Assembly: GCA_947499095.1 (NCBI GenBank)
Contig: CANMMR010000008.1
Coordinates: 1 to 64,000, forward strand
Length of the DNA stretch: 64,000 nucleotides
Reading direction: 5' to 3'
DNA from: an uncultured Erythrobacter sp.
GTDB taxonomy: Bacteria > Pseudomonadota > Alphaproteobacteria > Sphingomonadales > Sphingomonadaceae
The notes under the pieces are model-generated. The model ran no database searches. It had not been told where the DNA came from and was given only the letters and a program-made list of their open reading frames with translations. Made by a program: the position numbers and the translations under genes. Positions 27,527-36,596 of this stretch are shown in pieces; position 1 is the first letter of the stretch, and every line of letters starts with the position of its first letter.

Positions 27527-29926
27527 TCAGGCGTAAATCATCGTATCGACGCCGAGAATATCCGGCATCGCGCTATGGACCTTTGGCGCGCCAAGTCCTT
27601 CCGCGCTCGATCCGCCGGTGCTGAAGTCGCTTCGCGTAAGGTCGGTGCCGGCACCCAAGCGTGCGAACAACACTTGTGCTTGTCCGCCTGCGCCATCCGC
27701 ATCGTAGAACAACTCGCCGGTGTTCTGGTTGTAGATGATGTGATGCGACGAACTGGTCGCAGCGCTGCCAAGCTTGAATTCGCCTTGCTGCACGCCACCG
27801 CTGGATAGGGCGGTGAAGATCGACAGATCGAGCTCGATCGTGTCGGTGCCCGACAGGAAATCGGCGATCGTATCGACGTTGCCGGCACTCAAGGCTTCGT
27901 CAAAGACGAAGGTGTCGAAACCGGAGTTGCCTGCGAGCAAGTCGTTTCCGCGTCCACCACGGATCCGGTCATTGCCTGCGCCGCCGCCGATGCTGTCATC
28001 CCCGAGCGCGCCCGCAAGGCGGTCGTCGCCGTCCTGGCCGCGGATGAAGTCGTCGCTCCAGCCGCCATTCACGACATCGTTGCCGCCGCCGGCCAGAATG
28101 TAATCTTCGCCATTTCCGCCGGAGATCGTATCCGCACCCTCGTCACCATAGAGGCGATCGTCGCCGTCGCCGCCGTTGATCGTATCCAGGCCGTTCCCGC
28201 CGCGGATATTGTCCGCGCCGCGATCACCATTCAGCAAATCGTTGCCATCGTTGCCACCGATGAAATCGTTGTGCGAACTGCCGCTGATCGTATCGGCACC
28301 ATTACCGCCATAGATCGTGTCGGAGCCGAAACCACCGTCGATCGTGTCGTTGCCGTCGCCGCCGCTCAGCCGGTCGAAACTGCTGCCGCCGAAGATTGCG
28401 TCGTCGCCTGCATTCCCATTGATGTAATTCTCGAGCAAATTGCCAGTGATGGTATCGTTGCCGCTGCCACCGATGGCATCTTCGATGTCGGTGCCGCGAC
28501 CGATGACGACGTTACCGATCTGTCCGCCGATGTTCATGAAGGTTTCGGGAATCAGGTTGATCACCTGATCCTGCGTGAAGCCGCTGTAATTGAGGCGGTC
28601 GTGACCTCCGCTATCGACGATCGTATAACCTACCGAAACATATTGGTCGGCGTCGTGAATCGCACGGTTGGAATTGCTTCCGAAGCCGTAGGTCGTGTCG
28701 CCAGTGCGCGTGGTCGTCGACAGGCCGTATAACGTTTGCATGGCAGCGATATCGCCAGCCATCGGTGTAACGACATAGACCCTGGAAAAATCCAGATCGC
28801 TGAAGAACGTATTTTCGCTCTGGTCGAAGTAGGACATGATCGTGGTCGACCAAGCGTCATTTGCATAAAGCGCATCTGAAATGTAGCTGGCGGAGCCGTT
28901 GTAATTGCCACCATGTCCAAGTCCGAGCGCGTGGCCGATCTCGTGAATGTATGTCTGGTAGGAATAGCTGTTGATCTCAGTCCCATATGTCGCGAGCCAG
29001 TTGGCGGAGACATTCACCGTGGAACTGATCGTCGTCGTACCGCTCCAGCTCGAGTTCGCGTAGGCACCGGACGCCGTATCCTGGAAAGTGATTTCCGCAC
29101 CGCTGGAAACCTCGACGAACTGAATGCCGGTAACGTCCGTCCATGAAAGAAGCGCAGCGCGAGCGAGCGCTTGGGCATCACTGGGCAAAGAAGTAATATT
29201 GACCGTTAGCGAGCCATCGCTGCCCACGTCGAATGAGTGCGGCGAACCACCCCAATATCCATGGGACAGCTGCGCGCCGATTTCATCATAAGTGAATTCG
29301 CGGATCGGCTCCGGTTCGGTCACCGTCAGGGTATATTCCCCGATCTTGTTGTTGTTATAGGAGTCAACTTCGATGTAATAGGTTCCGTCAGCGGTCGCCG
29401 TGAAACGCAGAGCCGAATTGTAGCCGGAACCGCCATCGTCGTCTTCGTCGATGACGTGGCCATCCGCACCGCGGACTCGCAAGTAAGTGTCGCTCACCGG
29501 GGTTGCACCGCTACCGAACAAAGAGATTTCGATCGTCTGGCCAGCCGTGAGTGTAATGGCGATCCAGTCCGTATCGCCGGTCGTCTCGAGCTCGCTGGTG
29601 ACCGATCCCCCGGGAGCGATTGTGACCGTCGTTGTCGCATCGCCGGGAATATCGGCAGCATAGACGAGCGAGGTTGTTGCTGGATCCGCAGCAGAGATTT
29701 TTTCCATGCCCTCCTGGTCGCCGCAGCATGAACTGCACGCACATGCCTGGCTGTGCGAAATGTCGAAATCGAACGCAGGTGTACCGGCGATCGATCCGAA
29801 CTGACCCACACTACTCGACAAGAAACCCCCGCTATCGTTTTCGCTGATCAGGTTTGCGAGTCTGAACAACGGCGAGTCTGACATGCGCATCTCAACCGAT
29901 TGGTTGAAAAAGAAATTCTGATACAT
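27527..29926 (-). CDS. secreted RTX metalloprotease, serralysin (M10)-like
   Basis: A 799-residue calcium-dependent protease with no Sec signal; the C-terminal RTX repeats point to type I secretion. In order: an N-terminal leader with a cysteine cluster (Cys62, 64, 67, 68), a pre-peptidase C-type (PPC) beta domain (about 100-202), and a metzincin catalytic domain with HEIGHALGLGH (His328, Glu329, His332, His338) and Met-turn IMSYFDQ (about 363-369). About 20 GGxGxD nonapeptides (about 485-690) and a C-terminal serralysin-like domain follow. A GGAAGGGA ribosome-binding site supports the start. No ABC exporter or inhibitor gene is nearby. PPC before the catalytic domain and cysteines in an RTX protein are unusual. 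Confidence 0.92.
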   Translation of the reverse strand: MYQNFFFNQSVEMRMSDSPLFRLANLISENDSGGFLSSSVGQFGSIAGTPAFDFDISHSQACACSSCCGDQEGMEKISAADPATTSLVYAADIPGDATTTVTIAPGGSVTSELETTGDTDWIAITLTAGQTIEISLFGSGATPVSDTYLRVRGADGHVIDEDDDGGSGYNSALRFTATADGTYYIEVDSYNNNKIGEYTLTVTEPEPIREFTYDEIGAQLSHGYWGGSPHSFDVGSDGSLTVNITSLPSDAQALARAALLSWTDVTGIQFVEVSSGAEITFQDTASGAYANSSWSGTTTISSTVNVSANWLATYGTEINSYSYQTYIHEIGHALGLGHGGNYNGSASYISDALYANDAWSTTIMSYFDQSENTFFSDLDFSRVYVVTPMAGDIAAMQTLYGLSTTTRTGDTTYGFGSNSNRAIHDADQYVSVGYTIVDSGGHDRLNYSGFTQDQVINLIPETFMNIGGQIGNVVIGRGTDIEDAIGGSGNDTITGNLLENYINGNAGDDAIFGGSSFDRLSGGDGNDTIDGGFGSDTIYGGNGADTISGSSHNDFIGGNDGNDLLNGDRGADNIRGGNGLDTINGGDGDDRLYGDEGADTISGGNGEDYILAGGGNDVVNGGWSDDFIRGQDGDDRLAGALGDDSIGGGAGNDRIRGGRGNDLLAGNSGFDTFVFDEALSAGNVDTIADFLSGTDTIELDLSIFTALSSGGVQQGEFKLGSAATSSSHHIIYNQNTGELFYDADGAGGQAQVLFARLGAGTDLTRSDFSTGGSSAEGLGAPKVHSAMPDILGVDTMIYA

Positions 29927-30223
29927 CCGGTGATCCCTTCCACTTCGCTACCAATACCAATGAGCTTTGGCAGAGGTGTGCATACCCGGTGGTAAATTCC
30001 GTCCGTTGGCTCGCGAACTGCGAACATGGGAATCAGACCAACCCCTCCGTTGAAGAGCAAGGCACTAGCACAGATTCAACGAAGATAAATTGTACAGAAA
30101 CGCTTAGCAGATCGTGAATGCCGCTAATTTCATTTGCTTAACCTCACCGATCGAAGGTGTCACGGCTTGGTACGGGGCCAGTACCTACATGTTTTTTTAA
30201 GCGCTCGCGTGCTACGAGACGGC
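29927..30223. other. divergent intergenic region between the RTX protease and cpdR
   Basis: About 297 bases with lower GC than the flanking genes and no convincing open frame or RNA structure. It must hold the promoters of both divergent genes. An eight-base T-run with TTAA lies shortly before cpdR (30191-30200), and GCTTAACC is at 30135-30142. I could not find a complete CtrA site (TTAA-N7-TTAA). Confidence 0.5.
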
Positions 30224-30613
30224 ATGAGCGGAAAATCAGCACAGACCATCCTTCTTGCCGAAGATGACGACGCGATGCGCGTCTATCTCGAGCGTGCGCT
30301 CGTCAATGCGGGCTATGCTGTCGACGCGGTGGACCGCGGCACATCGGCGCTGCCTCTGCTGGAGGAAAAGCCGTACGATTTACTGCTGTCGGACATCGTC
30401 ATGCCGGAAATGGACGGCATCGAGCTTGCCCAGCGTTGCAACGAGATCAGCCCCGATACCAAGGTGATGTTCATTACTGGATTCGCTGCCGTGACGCTCA
30501 AGGCGAGCCGCGAGCAGCCGCATGCAAAGGTGCTGTCGAAACCCTTCCACCTGCGCGATCTCGTGCTCGAAGTGGAGCGCGTTCTGGAAGAAAAAGTCAG
30601 CGCGCAAATTTAA
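30224..30613 (+). CDS. cpdR: response regulator CpdR
   Basis: A single-domain receiver of 129 residues matching alphaproteobacterial CpdR. The phosphoacceptor Asp57 is in LLLSDIVMPEMDG, with the acidic pocket EDD near residue 13, Thr/Ala in MFITGFAAVTL and Lys in VLSKPFHLRDL. In Caulobacter, CpdR is phosphorylated by CckA through ChpT; unphosphorylated CpdR delivers substrates such as CtrA to ClpXP. cckA is also in this window. The start at 30224 (MSGKSAQTILLAEDD) is chosen by family length. No effector domain is present. Confidence 0.88.
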   Translation: MSGKSAQTILLAEDDDAMRVYLERALVNAGYAVDAVDRGTSALPLLEEKPYDLLLSDIVMPEMDGIELAQRCNEISPDTKVMFITGFAAVTLKASREQPHAKVLSKPFHLRDLVLEVERVLEEKVSAQI

Positions 30614-30691
30614 GCGGCCATAGCCCTTGCGCGGGTGTTTCAGGCTCGCTAAAGGGCGCGCCTGCCTTGCGGGGCAGCACGCTGATGGTGT

Positions 30692-30766
30692 GGGCGTATA
30701 GCTCAGTGGTAGAGCACTATGTTGACATCGTAGGGGTCCCAAGTTCGAACCTTGGTACGCCCACCA
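30692..30766 (+). tRNA. tRNA-Val (anticodon GAC)
   Basis: A 75-base cloverleaf: acceptor GGGCGTA/TACGCCC, D stem GCTC/GAGC, anticodon stem CTATG/CGTAG with loop TTGACAT (anticodon GAC, Val), T stem CCAAG/CTTGG with TTCGAAC, discriminator A, and an encoded CCA. It lies between cpdR and the exopolysaccharide cluster. tRNA genes are common integration sites, but no integrase or repeated 3' end is seen here. Confidence 0.96.
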
Positions 30767-30896
30767 TCAGACCTTCACAGCGAGACTTCTCTGAACAGCA
30801 ATAGGCGCGGACGCCCGAGCGCCGGGCGCTTGCGACCTACGCAAGAACGGCCCCGCTCCGTGGGGAACGAGGCCGGTTCCATCTCTTGTTGTGGTT

Positions 30897-32033
30897 TCAG
30901 CTGACGCCGTGCCGCTGGGCGATGATCTCGGCAATCTGCTTCGCCGCAGTACCGTCGCCATAGGGATTGTGAGCCTGCGACACAGCGCGATACGCCTCCG
31001 CATCGTCTAGCAAGCGGTTTGCATTGCTTACAATCGCGTCGCGATCGGCACCGACCAGCAGCGCAGTCCCGGCTTCGACCCCTTCGGGCCGCTCGGTCGT
31101 GTCGCGCATGACCAGAACCGGCTTGCCGAGGCTCGGCGCCTCTTCCTGGATGCCGCCGCTGTCGGTCAGGATGATTTCGGCCTTGGCCATCATATTGACG
31201 AAGTTCGGATAGTCGAGCGGCTCGATCAGGGCGATGTTTGGAATGTCGGCCAGCGTATCTTTCATCACCGAAAGCACGTTCGGATTCGGATGGACCGGAT
31301 AGATGATCGCGACATCGTCCCGCTCGGCCAGCGCCTTCAGCGCGGCGGCGATATTCTCCATCCCCTCGCCGAAGTTCTCGCGCCGATGCGCCGTCACCGC
31401 GACGATCCGCTTGCCCTCGAAGCGCTGGACCACCTGTTCGACCTCGGACGCGAGCGAGGGATCGCTCTCTACTTGTCGCTGCGTTGCCAAGAGCGCATCG
31501 ATCACCGTATTGCCGGTGATGAAAACATTGTCCGGATCGGTATTCTCGCGGAGCAAGGCGTCGGCCGCAGTCTGCGTGGGCGCGAAGTGCAGGTCGGAGA
31601 CCGCTCCGGTGACTCGGCGATTGATCTCTTCGGGCCACGGCGAATAGATATTGCCGCTGCGCAGGCCCGCCTCGACATGGCCGACCGGGATCTTCCGGAA
31701 ATAGCAGGACAGCGTGACCATCATTGTGGTCAGCGTATCGCCATGCACCAGCACGCGATCCGGCTGCTCGGTGTCCAGCACCTCGCCGAACGACAAGAGG
31801 ATCCGCGACGCGAGCGCATCGAGGGATTGGCCCGGCTGCATCAGGTCGAGATCGACGTCCGGCTCCAGTCCCGCTATCGCCAGCACCTGGTCGAGCATCT
31901 CGCGGTGCTGCGCGGTAACGGCTACGCGCGCATCGCAGCGCCCATCCTCGCGCAGCGCGTGGACCACGGGAAACATCTTGATGGCTTCCGGTCGGGTACC
32001 GAAAGTGACGAGAATCTTCGGCTTGTCGCTCAT
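30897..32033 (-). CDS. wecB: UDP-N-acetylglucosamine 2-epimerase (non-hydrolysing)
   Basis: WecB converts UDP-GlcNAc to UDP-ManNAc. The 378-residue protein has the family markers VTFGTRPEAIKMFPV at the N-terminus, VTAQHREMLDQVL, VHGDTLTTM, HVEAGLRSGNIYSPWPEEINR, TAHRRENFG and LTDSGGIQEEAPSLGKPVLVMRDTTERPEG. Its ATG overlaps the wecC stop, so both are translated together to make UDP-ManNAcA for the polymer. It is the last gene of the cluster on the minus strand. Confidence 0.96.
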   Translation of the reverse strand: MSDKPKILVTFGTRPEAIKMFPVVHALREDGRCDARVAVTAQHREMLDQVLAIAGLEPDVDLDLMQPGQSLDALASRILLSFGEVLDTEQPDRVLVHGDTLTTMMVTLSCYFRKIPVGHVEAGLRSGNIYSPWPEEINRRVTGAVSDLHFAPTQTAADALLRENTDPDNVFITGNTVIDALLATQRQVESDPSLASEVEQVVQRFEGKRIVAVTAHRRENFGEGMENIAAALKALAERDDVAIIYPVHPNPNVLSVMKDTLADIPNIALIEPLDYPNFVNMMAKAEIILTDSGGIQEEAPSLGKPVLVMRDTTERPEGVEAGTALLVGADRDAIVSNANRLLDDAEAYRAVSQAHNPYGDGTAAKQIAEIIAQRHGVS

Positions 32034-33307
32034 CGTTCGAGAAGTCCCCGCGTGTCGTAGACCTGCTTGCCCGAAAAATCGGAAAGCGTGAGGTGCTTGA
32101 AATCGGTGTGATCGACCAGCACCGCTACGATGTCGGCTTGTGCGAGCGCCTCGTCCAACGCTACCTTGGTTGCGCCGGTGCCATCGAAGCCTTTGGGCAG
32201 CTCCTCGGCATAGGGCTCGACGATCATGATCCGCGTGCCATAATCCTTGGCCAGGTGTTCCGCGATTTCGAGCGCCGGGCTTTCACGGAAGTCGTCGATA
32301 TCCGGCTTGAAGGCGAGGCCCAGCAGCGCGATCTTCGCGTCGGGCGCGGCATCGGCCATGCCTAGAAGGCGCGAGACGACATAGTCGGTCTTGTGCAGGT
32401 TCACTTCGCGCGCCGTGCGGATGAGCGGCGTCTGCTCCGGTGCACCGGCGACCAGGAACCACGGATCGACGGCGATGCAATGCCCGCCCACACCCGGGCC
32501 CGGCTGGAGAATGTTGACGCGCGGGTGCCGGTTGGCGAGGCGGATGACCTCCCACACGCTGACGCCGAACTTGTCGGCCACCAGAGAAAGCTCGTTGGCA
32601 AAGGCGATGTTGACGTCGCGGAAGCTGTTCTCGACCAGCTTGACCATTTCCGCGGCATTGGCGGTCGTCTCGAAGCAGATGCCCTCGACGAAATGCGAAT
32701 AAAGCCGCTTCGCTTCGGCAGAACAGGCCGGGGTCAGCCCGCCGACCACGCGATCGTTCGACCTCAGTTCGATCAGGATCTTGCCCGGCAAAACGCGCTC
32801 CGGGCAGTAGGCGACAGCCACGTCGGGTTCACCTTCGCAGCGTCCGGGGATGGCGAGATCGGGCCGTAGCTCCGCCAGCAGGTCGGCCATCTTCTCCGTC
32901 GTGCCGACCGGCGAGGTCGATTCGAGGATGACGCAGTCACCCTCGCGGATCTTCGGAGCGATGGAGCGCGTGGCGCTCAGAACGTAGTCCAGCCCGGGCT
33001 GCATATCATCGTCGAGCGGTGTCGGCACGGCGACGACGTAGTATTTAGCGGAAGGCACCTCGAGCGATGCCCTGAGCTTGCCGTCCTTGACCACCCGTTC
33101 GACCAGTTGGTCGAGATCCTTTTCCTCGATATGGATGCCGCCCGAATTCACCGTGTCGACGACGTGCTGGGTGACGTCGATGCCGCAGACGCGCAGGCCG
33201 GATGAAGCGATTACTGCGGCCGTCGGCAGGCCGATATAGCCCAGCCCCATGACCACGACATCAAAGTCTTCTGCTCCTGTCGCGGAGCTATCGTTCGACG
33301 TGTTCAA
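32030..33307 (-). CDS. wecC: UDP-N-acetyl-D-mannosamine dehydrogenase
   Basis: WecC oxidises UDP-ManNAc to UDP-ManNAcA in two NAD-dependent steps. The Rossmann motif VVVMGLGYIGLPTAAVIASSG, the VPTPLDDD block and the catalytic cysteine in GPGVGGHCIAVDPWF are present. I place the start at a TTG (33307) with AAGGGAA spaced properly upstream, giving 425 residues. An in-frame ATG at 33334 adds nine residues but has no ribosome-binding site. It is coupled to wecB and marks the polymer as containing N-acetylmannosaminuronate or a derivative. Confidence 0.93.
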   Translation of the reverse strand: MNTSNDSSATGAEDFDVVVMGLGYIGLPTAAVIASSGLRVCGIDVTQHVVDTVNSGGIHIEEKDLDQLVERVVKDGKLRASLEVPSAKYYVVAVPTPLDDDMQPGLDYVLSATRSIAPKIREGDCVILESTSPVGTTEKMADLLAELRPDLAIPGRCEGEPDVAVAYCPERVLPGKILIELRSNDRVVGGLTPACSAEAKRLYSHFVEGICFETTANAAEMVKLVENSFRDVNIAFANELSLVADKFGVSVWEVIRLANRHPRVNILQPGPGVGGHCIAVDPWFLVAGAPEQTPLIRTAREVNLHKTDYVVSRLLGMADAAPDAKIALLGLAFKPDIDDFRESPALEIAEHLAKDYGTRIMIVEPYAEELPKGFDGTGATKVALDEALAQADIVAVLVDHTDFKHLTLSDFSGKQVYDTRGLLER

Positions 33308-33381
33308 GTGATTTCCCTTCCGTCTGCCCCGCATGTCACGGCGCGTGAATCAGTTGTTTCGAAATTTGTCGCTCTTCTAGC

Positions 33382-34149
33382 TCAGGCGACGGGCTTGCGA
33401 TTGAACAAAAGCGCACCGACAAGCAGCCCGGCGAAAGCGATATTGGTTGTGGCATAGCGCTTGAACATCTTGCGCGGTTCTTTCAGCAAGCGGTGCAGCC
33501 ATTCGAGGCCGAAGCGCTGCATCCAGCCCGGTGCGCGCGTGACATGGCCGGCAAGCCAGTCGACCGAACCACCCACGCCCATTACGAACGGCACATCCAG
33601 CCGGTCGGCGTTACGCTTGAGGAAACGTTCCTTGTGCGGGGTCGGCATGGCGACGAACAGGCAGTCTGCCCCGCTCGCCGCGATGTTGGCCACGATGTCC
33701 GGCTCATCATCCGTCGAGAAATAGCCGTTGCGATAACCGGCAAATTCCAGTCCGGGATGGTCCCGCTTCGCATTCGCGACCGCGCACTCCAGAATGTCCT
33801 GTCTGGCACCCAGAATGTAGGGTTTGCGGCCGGTGCGCGCGCAATGGCCAAGAAGCTCCACCATCAGATCGCACCCCGGGACCCGCTCCGCCTTTTCCAC
33901 GCCAAACAGACGCAGGCCGAGCACGATTCCCTGCCCGTCGATCCCGACGATGTCGCTGCTGCACACGTCCTCGGCCAGTTCCTCGTTCGAGCGTAGCGCG
34001 ACAAGTTTCGCGACGTTGAGTGCGGTATGGCGTGTATTCTTGCCACTCGCCATCGATTCTTCGGCGCGGGCAACCGTCTGCTCCATGTCGAGAAGGTCTA
34101 CCGGAACCGAGAAAAACGTAATCCGGCGTGCGGGATCGTGATGTGTCAT
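33382..34149 (-). CDS. WecG/TagA/CpsF family glycosyltransferase
   Basis: A 255-residue GT26-type transferase. WecG members add ManNAcA, and TagA members add ManNAc, to a lipid-linked sugar at the membrane. Visible blocks are TALNVAKLVALRSNEEL, DGQGIVLGLRLFG, GCDLMVELLGHCARTGRKPYILGA, DCLFVAMPTPHKERFL and FVMGVGGSVDWLAGHVTRAPGWMQRFGLEWLHRLLKEPRKMFKRY. A hydrophobic C-terminus may dock at the membrane. Placed next to wecC and wecB, it is the best candidate to use their UDP-ManNAcA. Confidence 0.92.
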   Translation of the reverse strand: MTHHDPARRITFFSVPVDLLDMEQTVARAEESMASGKNTRHTALNVAKLVALRSNEELAEDVCSSDIVGIDGQGIVLGLRLFGVEKAERVPGCDLMVELLGHCARTGRKPYILGARQDILECAVANAKRDHPGLEFAGYRNGYFSTDDEPDIVANIAASGADCLFVAMPTPHKERFLKRNADRLDVPFVMGVGGSVDWLAGHVTRAPGWMQRFGLEWLHRLLKEPRKMFKRYATTNIAFAGLLVGALLFNRKPVA

Positions 34150-34239
34150 CGCGAAACCTGAAATCCAGTTCTGTTAGGCTTTTTTCGGATGTTGCAGCGC
34201 CGCATACCGAGCGTTCTCCGTATCGTCAAACCCGCCAGC

Positions 34240-35199
34240 TTACCTGAAGGCTGCAAATCCGTGGCGGCGGTTGCGCTTCACAATGTTGATAAAGCGCCCG
34301 AAAAACTCGTTTGCAAGCATGCTCGCCTGCTCCTTGCGGGTCGCCATCCGGGTGGTGTCGAAGGCTCTATCGTAGCCCATCGCGGATAGCAGGTCGCCCG
34401 TCCGGTTCTCGAATAATTCGATGTCTCGCTCCGATAGTTTGCTTTTCCAGGCCGCGACACGTGTTGCGGAAACCGAGGCTCCCTCTCCATCGGCCAGCAG
34501 GCTGTGCGTGCCAGAGGAATGGCGCGGCAGCGCAAAACCCGTGGGTTGCCCCATGGCGGACGAGAACGGGACGCCAAGGAATTCCGCGAGTTTTCCCATG
34601 GTCGCATGCGGGTCGGCGACGAGATCTTCGTAGCGCACCCGCGCAATCCGGTCGCCGAGCACGCTTTCTGCCGCCAGGCCCTGCCCGATCCTGATCGCCC
34701 ATGTGTCGGCGACTGAGATGATGTGCCGCGGTCCCCAGTCCTGCTCCAGCCAGGAGGCCGCGACCGCGCGTCCATCGCGCACGACATGGATGAATTTGCT
34801 GGCCGGGAATGCCTCTGCCAGCCGCAGGGCGACCGATATGTTCTTTGGCGTATGGTCGATCCACCACCCCCCCGGCTCTGCGCCACCATGCTGCGCGAAA
34901 TACGTATTCGCGAAAATATCGCACATCTCGGCAAAGCTATCGCTGGCTTCGATTTTCGCGATCGTCTCGCGATCGAGGTCCACTCCGAGCAGCGCGACGC
35001 GCTTGTGACGGCGCATGCGAGACAGCGCCTCGGCATTGGACATGCCTGATCCGGCCAATTCGGCCATGAAGTGAGTTTCCGGCAGGCATCCAGCATCGGG
35101 ATGCGCGCCCAGCATGGAGGCCAGCATCGTCGTGCCGGACCTGTCGCAACCGCCGATGAATACCTGAGCGGATTTGGTCATTCTCGTCCTGTTGATCAT
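34240..35199 (-). CDS. sulfotransferase family protein
   Basis: A 319-residue PAPS-dependent sulfotransferase. The 5'-phosphosulfate loop is GGCDRSGTTMLASMLGAHP (about 16-34) and the 3'-phosphate loop is IHVVRDGRAVAASW. YEDLVADPHATM and the C-terminal helices fit the family. Within this cluster it could add sulfate to the polysaccharide, giving a sulfated acidic polymer as seen in some marine bacteria. The acceptor is inference. An internal ATG six codons downstream is an alternative start. Confidence 0.85.
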   Translation of the reverse strand: MINRTRMTKSAQVFIGGCDRSGTTMLASMLGAHPDAGCLPETHFMAELAGSGMSNAEALSRMRRHKRVALLGVDLDRETIAKIEASDSFAEMCDIFANTYFAQHGGAEPGGWWIDHTPKNISVALRLAEAFPASKFIHVVRDGRAVAASWLEQDWGPRHIISVADTWAIRIGQGLAAESVLGDRIARVRYEDLVADPHATMGKLAEFLGVPFSSAMGQPTGFALPRHSSGTHSLLADGEGASVSATRVAAWKSKLSERDIELFENRTGDLLSAMGYDRAFDTTRMATRKEQASMLANEFFGRFINIVKRNRRHGFAAFR

Positions 35200-35217
35200 C
35201 GCGGGTGCGAGGCGCAG

Positions 35218-36531
35218 CTAGGCGCTTGGCGCTCCCAACACGGTGGTGTGAATGCCCGTAAGGTGCCGGGCGGATCGCGCGAGCGCTACATTCCAGAGGA
35301 TACGCGTCGTGGCAACCGCCAACGCCGGGCCGTAAAGGCCGAACACGAGCGTTGCCGGCCAGAGCAGCACCGCGGTTACCGTCAGCGCAGCCAAGGCATA
35401 GCGCGCGGCGATATTCGCATGGCCGGTCATGTTTAGCATGTCGCCATTGAGACCGCACAGGACGCCGAAAGCCTGCCCCACGGCCAGGATCGTGAGCACC
35501 GGAGCAGCTTCGCCGAACTCCGGGCCGAATATCAGCACGATCCACGGCGAGGCGAAGATCATCGCCAGCATGAGCGGGCTTTCGAGAACGGCCAGCCAGC
35601 GCGTGATCGTGGTCAGCTGGGACTGCAGTTGATCCTTCGCCTCACCGCCCACGGCGTAAGCTTTTGCGATGCGGGGCCTCAGGACTGCCTGAAGTGCCTG
35701 GAAACCAAACAGGATCAGGGCCGAAGCCTGATCTGCCACGCGATAGAAGGCGACCTCCACCGGGCCGAAGAAGATGCCGACCGACATGGTGCCCATATCC
35801 TGGTAAAGCCGGAGCATGGCATTCGCCATCATGAAGGTCTTGGCCTCCATGATATTGGACCAGATGTCCTTGGGATAGAGCCGGAACGGGCCAGCTTCCC
35901 TGCGCGCCAGCCAGAGCAGGTATGAGCCCGACATGATGCAAAGCAGGATTTGCGAGGCGATGAAGGCTTCGAGCAGCCCTGCATAGCCAATTTCCTCCGG
36001 CGTGGCGTTCAGCAGCAGCAGGCCGACGGCGCACAGGAAGATGACCGGCTTGACCACCGCCTCCACACTCGCCCCCGTCACCACACGCCCGAAGGCGGTG
36101 ATCGTGCTGCCGATCACCTGAACCAGCGCGGAGACGAGCACCAGCGGCGCGCCGTAGGCGAGCGAGGGCGCCATTTCCCAGTCCGGAACGAACAGGCTTA
36201 TGAGATAAAGACTGGCTCCGCCCAGCGCCGACAGCACGGCCGTCGTGCCAAGTGCCGTCGCGATAATGGTGAAGGTCCGGTCGCGCCGGTCGTCCGCAAA
36301 TGCCCGGTTGATGGCGTAGATCGACTGCGCGTGAAACCCGAGCCGCGTGAACAGCGAAAGCAACGTCGAAGTCGCTAGGGCATAAGCATAGATCCCGAAC
36401 ACCTCGGCGCCGAACAGGCGGGTAAGCAACAAAGCGGTGCCCAGACCGAGCACGGCCTGCGCCACTTTCGCGCCCATGACGCCGCCCGACTGCTTGAGCA
36501 GCGACGTCTCGATCTTGCCGAATATCCGCAT
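35218..36531 (-). CDS. Wzx-type polysaccharide flippase (MATE/MOP family)
   Basis: A 437-residue protein with about 12-14 transmembrane helices and the N-terminus typical of polysaccharide flippases (LLKQSGGVMGAKVAQAVLGLGTALLLTRLFGAEVFGIYAYALA). It should move the lipid-linked repeat unit to the periplasmic face. The start at 36531 (MRIFGKIETS) is chosen because the 28 residues readable upstream look unlike coding sequence, though no clear ribosome-binding site decides it. It is divergent from the lyase-like lipoprotein gene. Confidence 0.87.
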   Translation of the reverse strand: MRIFGKIETSLLKQSGGVMGAKVAQAVLGLGTALLLTRLFGAEVFGIYAYALATSTLLSLFTRLGFHAQSIYAINRAFADDRRDRTFTIIATALGTTAVLSALGGASLYLISLFVPDWEMAPSLAYGAPLVLVSALVQVIGSTITAFGRVVTGASVEAVVKPVIFLCAVGLLLLNATPEEIGYAGLLEAFIASQILLCIMSGSYLLWLARREAGPFRLYPKDIWSNIMEAKTFMMANAMLRLYQDMGTMSVGIFFGPVEVAFYRVADQASALILFGFQALQAVLRPRIAKAYAVGGEAKDQLQSQLTTITRWLAVLESPLMLAMIFASPWIVLIFGPEFGEAAPVLTILAVGQAFGVLCGLNGDMLNMTGHANIAARYALAALTVTAVLLWPATLVFGLYGPALAVATTRILWNVALARSARHLTGIHTTVLGAPSA

Positions 36532-36596
36532 CGGTCTGAAAAGTCTCGCTTGCCTGGGTTCTGGCGGGGCACCGGGATCGAAGCGGGCCACTCCTG

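Noticed and set aside
27895..28480. Regular short repeats resembling a tandem or CRISPR-like array
   Set aside because: The period is 27 bases and in frame. It encodes the GGxGxD calcium-binding nonapeptides of the RTX protease, and there are no spacers.
29927..30223. CtrA-binding site upstream of cpdR
   Set aside because: Single TTAA-type half-sites occur, but no TTAA-N7-TTAA was found.
30692..30766. tRNA-Val as an integration site for an island containing the exopolysaccharide cluster
   Set aside because: No integrase gene, no second copy of the tRNA 3' end and no mobility genes were seen between 30.8 and 49.6 kb.
30800..30895. GC-rich hairpin-like sequence after wecB
   Set aside because: CCCC...GGGG and flanking GGCC pairs can be drawn, but the stem is interrupted and there is no T-run on either strand, so it is not listed as a terminator.
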